From an uncultured Clostridia bacterium (GTDB lineage Bacteria > Bacillota_A > Clostridia > Oscillospirales > Oscillospiraceae): a stretch of DNA of 10,119 nt. Location of the stretch: positions 1 through 10,119 of the forward strand of contig CAMZJG010000019.1 in the NCBI GenBank assembly GCA_947307505.1, written 5' to 3'. The notes under the pieces were generated by a model. That model was not told the DNA's origin. It did no database searches and was given only the letters and a program-made list of their open reading frames with translations. The stretch's first letter is position 1. The number at the start of each line of letters is the position of its first letter. Below are positions 9,236 to 10,119 of the stretch, one piece after another. The translations under genes and the position numbers were made by a program.

Positions 9236-9537
9236 TGGCGGAAAAGCTGCGTTTCCGCCTCCTCACCCCGGATGGGCAGGTCTTTTCCTGCCTCTGCGAC
9301 GCCGTGGACCTCACGGCGAAGGATAACGCCGCCGGCAGCGGCGGCGGCAGTCTGGGCGTCCTCCATGGCCATCTTCCCGCCGTGGCCGCCCTGGAGGAAG
9401 GGGGCGGCGTGCACTGCGTCACCGGGGGAAAAACCGTTTTCTCCTGCCGGGTCCGGGGGGGCTTTGCCCGCATCGGCCGGGAAGAGGTGGATGTGCTGAC
9501 CCCGGAGGTCCGGGAGATCCGCCGGGTGGAGGGCTGA
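9235..9537 (+). CDS. atpC: F1Fo-ATP synthase subunit epsilon, short form
   Basis: Epsilon binds the foot of gamma and the c-ring. In many bacteria its C-terminal helices also inhibit ATP hydrolysis. This protein has 100 residues against the common 130-140 and contains only the N-terminal beta sandwich: RLLTPDGQVFS (8-18), LGVLHGHLPAVAAL (40-53) and GGFARIGREEVDVLTPEV (75-92). A small glycine/serine insert (AAGSGGGS, 32-39) replaces the usual tight turn before GVL.GH. The two C-terminal helices are absent: the frame stops about ten residues after the sandwich, and no continuation is evident in the following bases. AAGGAG (9221-9226) precedes the ATG by 8 nt, and the start codon overlaps the atpD stop by one base, so it is translationally coupled. 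This is the last core subunit gene of the operon. Confidence 0.92.
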
Positions 9538-9548
9538 GGAGCGTGATC

Positions 9549-9593
9549 CCCTTTCCCGCAAAGGGTTTTCCGCAGCCTTTTCAGCCGGAAAAC
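9549..9593 (+). terminator. Two adjacent small hairpins after atpC, possible weak terminator
   Basis: CCCTTT (9549-9554) pairs with AAAGGG (9560-9565) over a CCCGC loop and is directly followed by TTTT, a weak rho-independent arrangement. GTTTTCCG (9565-9572) can pair with CGGAAAAC (9586-9593). The second stem uses the T-tract of the first, so the two structures interfere. Partial termination with read-through into the small gene at 9640 is likely. Confidence 0.45.
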
Positions 9594-9639
9594 AAGGATC
9601 TGTGGGATAGCCGGGTTTGAATCGAAGGAGGAAATGAGC

Positions 9640-9813
9640 ATGGATTACGTATGGTATGTTCTTTGCGCGTTGGCAGCATGGTTCATCGGCCTTTTGCTGG
9701 ACGTGAATCTGAATTGGTCGCCGGTCGGACTCCTGTGCCTGCGGGTTATATTCCCGATTCTCGTCACCGGCATCTGGATCCTGAAAGAGATCAGGAACGG
9801 CAAAGAGGGTTGA
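9640..9813 (+). CDS. Small two-helix membrane protein, 57 residues, unknown function
   Basis: This short frame is preceded by a strong ribosome binding site, AAGGAGG (9625-9631), 8 nt before ATG 9640. An in-frame ATG at 9634 is too close to that site to be preferred. The protein has two hydrophobic segments (about residues 4-20, with Trp5 and Trp14, and 28-48, GLLCLRVIFPILVTGIWIL) joined by a short polar turn (DVNLNWS), and it ends in a charged tail (KEIRNGKEG). I do not recognise the family. It lies about 100 bp after atpC on the same strand, behind a weak terminator-like structure, so it may be the last gene of the ATP synthase operon or have its own promoter. Its base composition is visibly less GC-rich than that of the atp genes. 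The ribosome binding site and clean membrane pattern argue that it is real. Confidence 0.6.
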   Translation: MDYVWYVLCALAAWFIGLLLDVNLNWSPVGLLCLRVIFPILVTGIWILKEIRNGKEG

Positions 9814-9937
9814 GCTCCTCCCGGGAGTTGTCCACAAAACCGTCCCCAATCCTTCCACAATCTGTCCCCCTCCGTTCTGCTGCTTTCCTTTCCGATCCTT
9901 TTTCTTTTTTCTGTTTTATTCTATTAGGTACCGGCAT

Positions 9938-9980
9938 GACGACCGTGACGACCGTGACGGTGGTGACGGTGGTCGTCACC
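9938..9980. repeat. Tandem 9-bp repeats (GACGACCGT x2, GACGGTGGT x2) with alternative hairpins
   Basis: Two perfect copies of GACGACCGT (9938-9955) are followed by two perfect copies of GACGGTGGT (9956-9973). GGTGACG (9962-9968) can pair with CGTCACC (9974-9980) over a 5-nt loop. GACGACC (9938-9944) can instead pair with GGTCGTC (9971-9977), and the two pairings exclude each other. The plus strand from ATG 9936 would read MTTVTTVTVVTVVVTGG. The minus strand from GTG 9979 would read MTTTVTTVTVVTVVMPVPN and has AAAGGAG 9 nt upstream. Thr/Val-rich peptides next to competing stems recall leader peptides of threonine/branched-chain amino acid operons, but no such operon is visible here. Confidence 0.7.
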
Positions 9981-10004
9981 GGTGGCCGCTCCTTTGCAGA
10001 ATCA

Positions 10005-10035
10005 ACCGGCTCCCGGAAAAATCCCGGGAGCCGGT
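10005..10035 (-). terminator. Strong hairpin downstream of the minus-strand gene, probable terminator
   Basis: ACCGGCTCCCGG (10005-10016) pairs perfectly with CCGGGAGCCGGT (10024-10035), a 12-bp stem with a 7-nt loop. On the minus strand it lies 13 nt after the stop codon at 10049, where a terminator is expected, followed by a weak U-tract (TGATTCT). On the plus strand it is followed by CGTGTTTATC, so it may act in both directions between convergent genes. Confidence 0.6.
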
Positions 10036-10048
10036 CGTGTTTATCCGT

Positions 10049-10119
10049 TTATCTTGAGGAAGGGGTCCAGAGGTCGTCGCTGGTGGCCAGGCCCCATTTC
10101 TCGAACATATCGTTGTAGA
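10049..10119 (-). CDS. C-terminal end of an unidentified minus-strand gene
   Basis: Reading leftward from 10117, the minus strand encodes 22 residues (YNDMFEKWGLATSDD, then LWTPSSR) and stops at TAA (10051-10049). The codons end almost entirely in G or C, as in the other genes here, and a hairpin follows the stop, so this is probably the real end of a gene that continues outside the window. The tail is too short for a family call. Confidence 0.55.
   Translation of the reverse strand, partial: YNDMFEKWGLATSDDLWTPSSR

Larger units (their letters stand above)
9814..10048. other. Convergent intergenic region
   Basis: This lies between the small membrane protein and the end of a minus-strand gene. 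The part at 9840-9930 is rich in pyrimidines on the plus strand, with T-rich runs at 9899-9926. A palindrome CTCCCGGGAG (9818-9827) directly follows the small gene but has no loop or U-tract. The right half holds the 9-bp repeats and the large hairpin listed separately. No gene on either strand can be supported with confidence. Confidence 0.6.

Noticed and set aside
9828..9836. TTGTCCACA, a DnaA-box-like 9-mer
   Set aside because: A single box with no cluster, no AT-rich unwinding element and no dnaA, dnaN or gidA nearby, so an origin is not supported.
9936..10118. Plus-strand coding sequence from the Thr/Val repeat to the end of the window
   Set aside because: There is no ribosome binding site, it runs through a strong hairpin, and it overlaps the likely minus-strand gene end. 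It is treated as a repeat with possible leader function.

Overview
The window reads as chromosomal DNA from a GC-rich anaerobic Firmicute, most likely a gut-type Clostridia of the Oscillospirales group. The reasons are strong AAGGAGG-type ribosome binding sites, a sigma-A type promoter (TTGGCA-17-TATAAT), strong GC3 codon bias and a Gram-positive style operon layout. The genus cannot be fixed from the sequence alone. No tRNA, rRNA, CRISPR array, insertion sequence or prophage gene is visible.

Left part (1-2987): the last 33 codons of an AMP-forming acyl-CoA synthetase/ligase; a strong hairpin without a U-tract; a CapA-family metallophosphatase-like protein (161-1318); then, behind a probable promoter of its own, an FAD-dependent oxidoreductase (1461-2987) closed by a good rho-independent terminator (3008-3048).

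Centre (3059-9537): a complete F1Fo-ATP synthase operon with a near-consensus promoter. Gene order is atpI-like, a (atpB), c (atpE), b (atpF), a 747-residue fusion, gamma (atpG), beta (atpD) and epsilon (atpC). The genes are tightly packed or overlapping, so they look translationally coupled. The striking point is the fusion. Where most bacteria have separate delta and alpha genes, one uninterrupted frame encodes an N-terminal membrane helix with a b'-like stalk, then a delta-type C-terminal domain, then a full alpha subunit. No separate delta gene is present, and the delta N-terminal helical-bundle domain seems to be missing. Each F1 needs three alpha subunits but normally one delta and one stalk, so the fusion poses a stoichiometry problem. 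An in-frame internal ATG with a Shine-Dalgarno sequence just before the alpha part (5539-5551) may solve it. The c subunit has an altered small-residue motif, and epsilon lacks its usual C-terminal helices.

Right end (9538-10119): an overlooked 57-residue protein with two membrane segments follows atpC behind two small hairpins. Then comes a convergent intergenic stretch with tandem 9-bp repeats that would encode Thr/Val-rich peptides on both strands. A strong hairpin follows, and last the 3' end of an unidentified gene on the minus strand.
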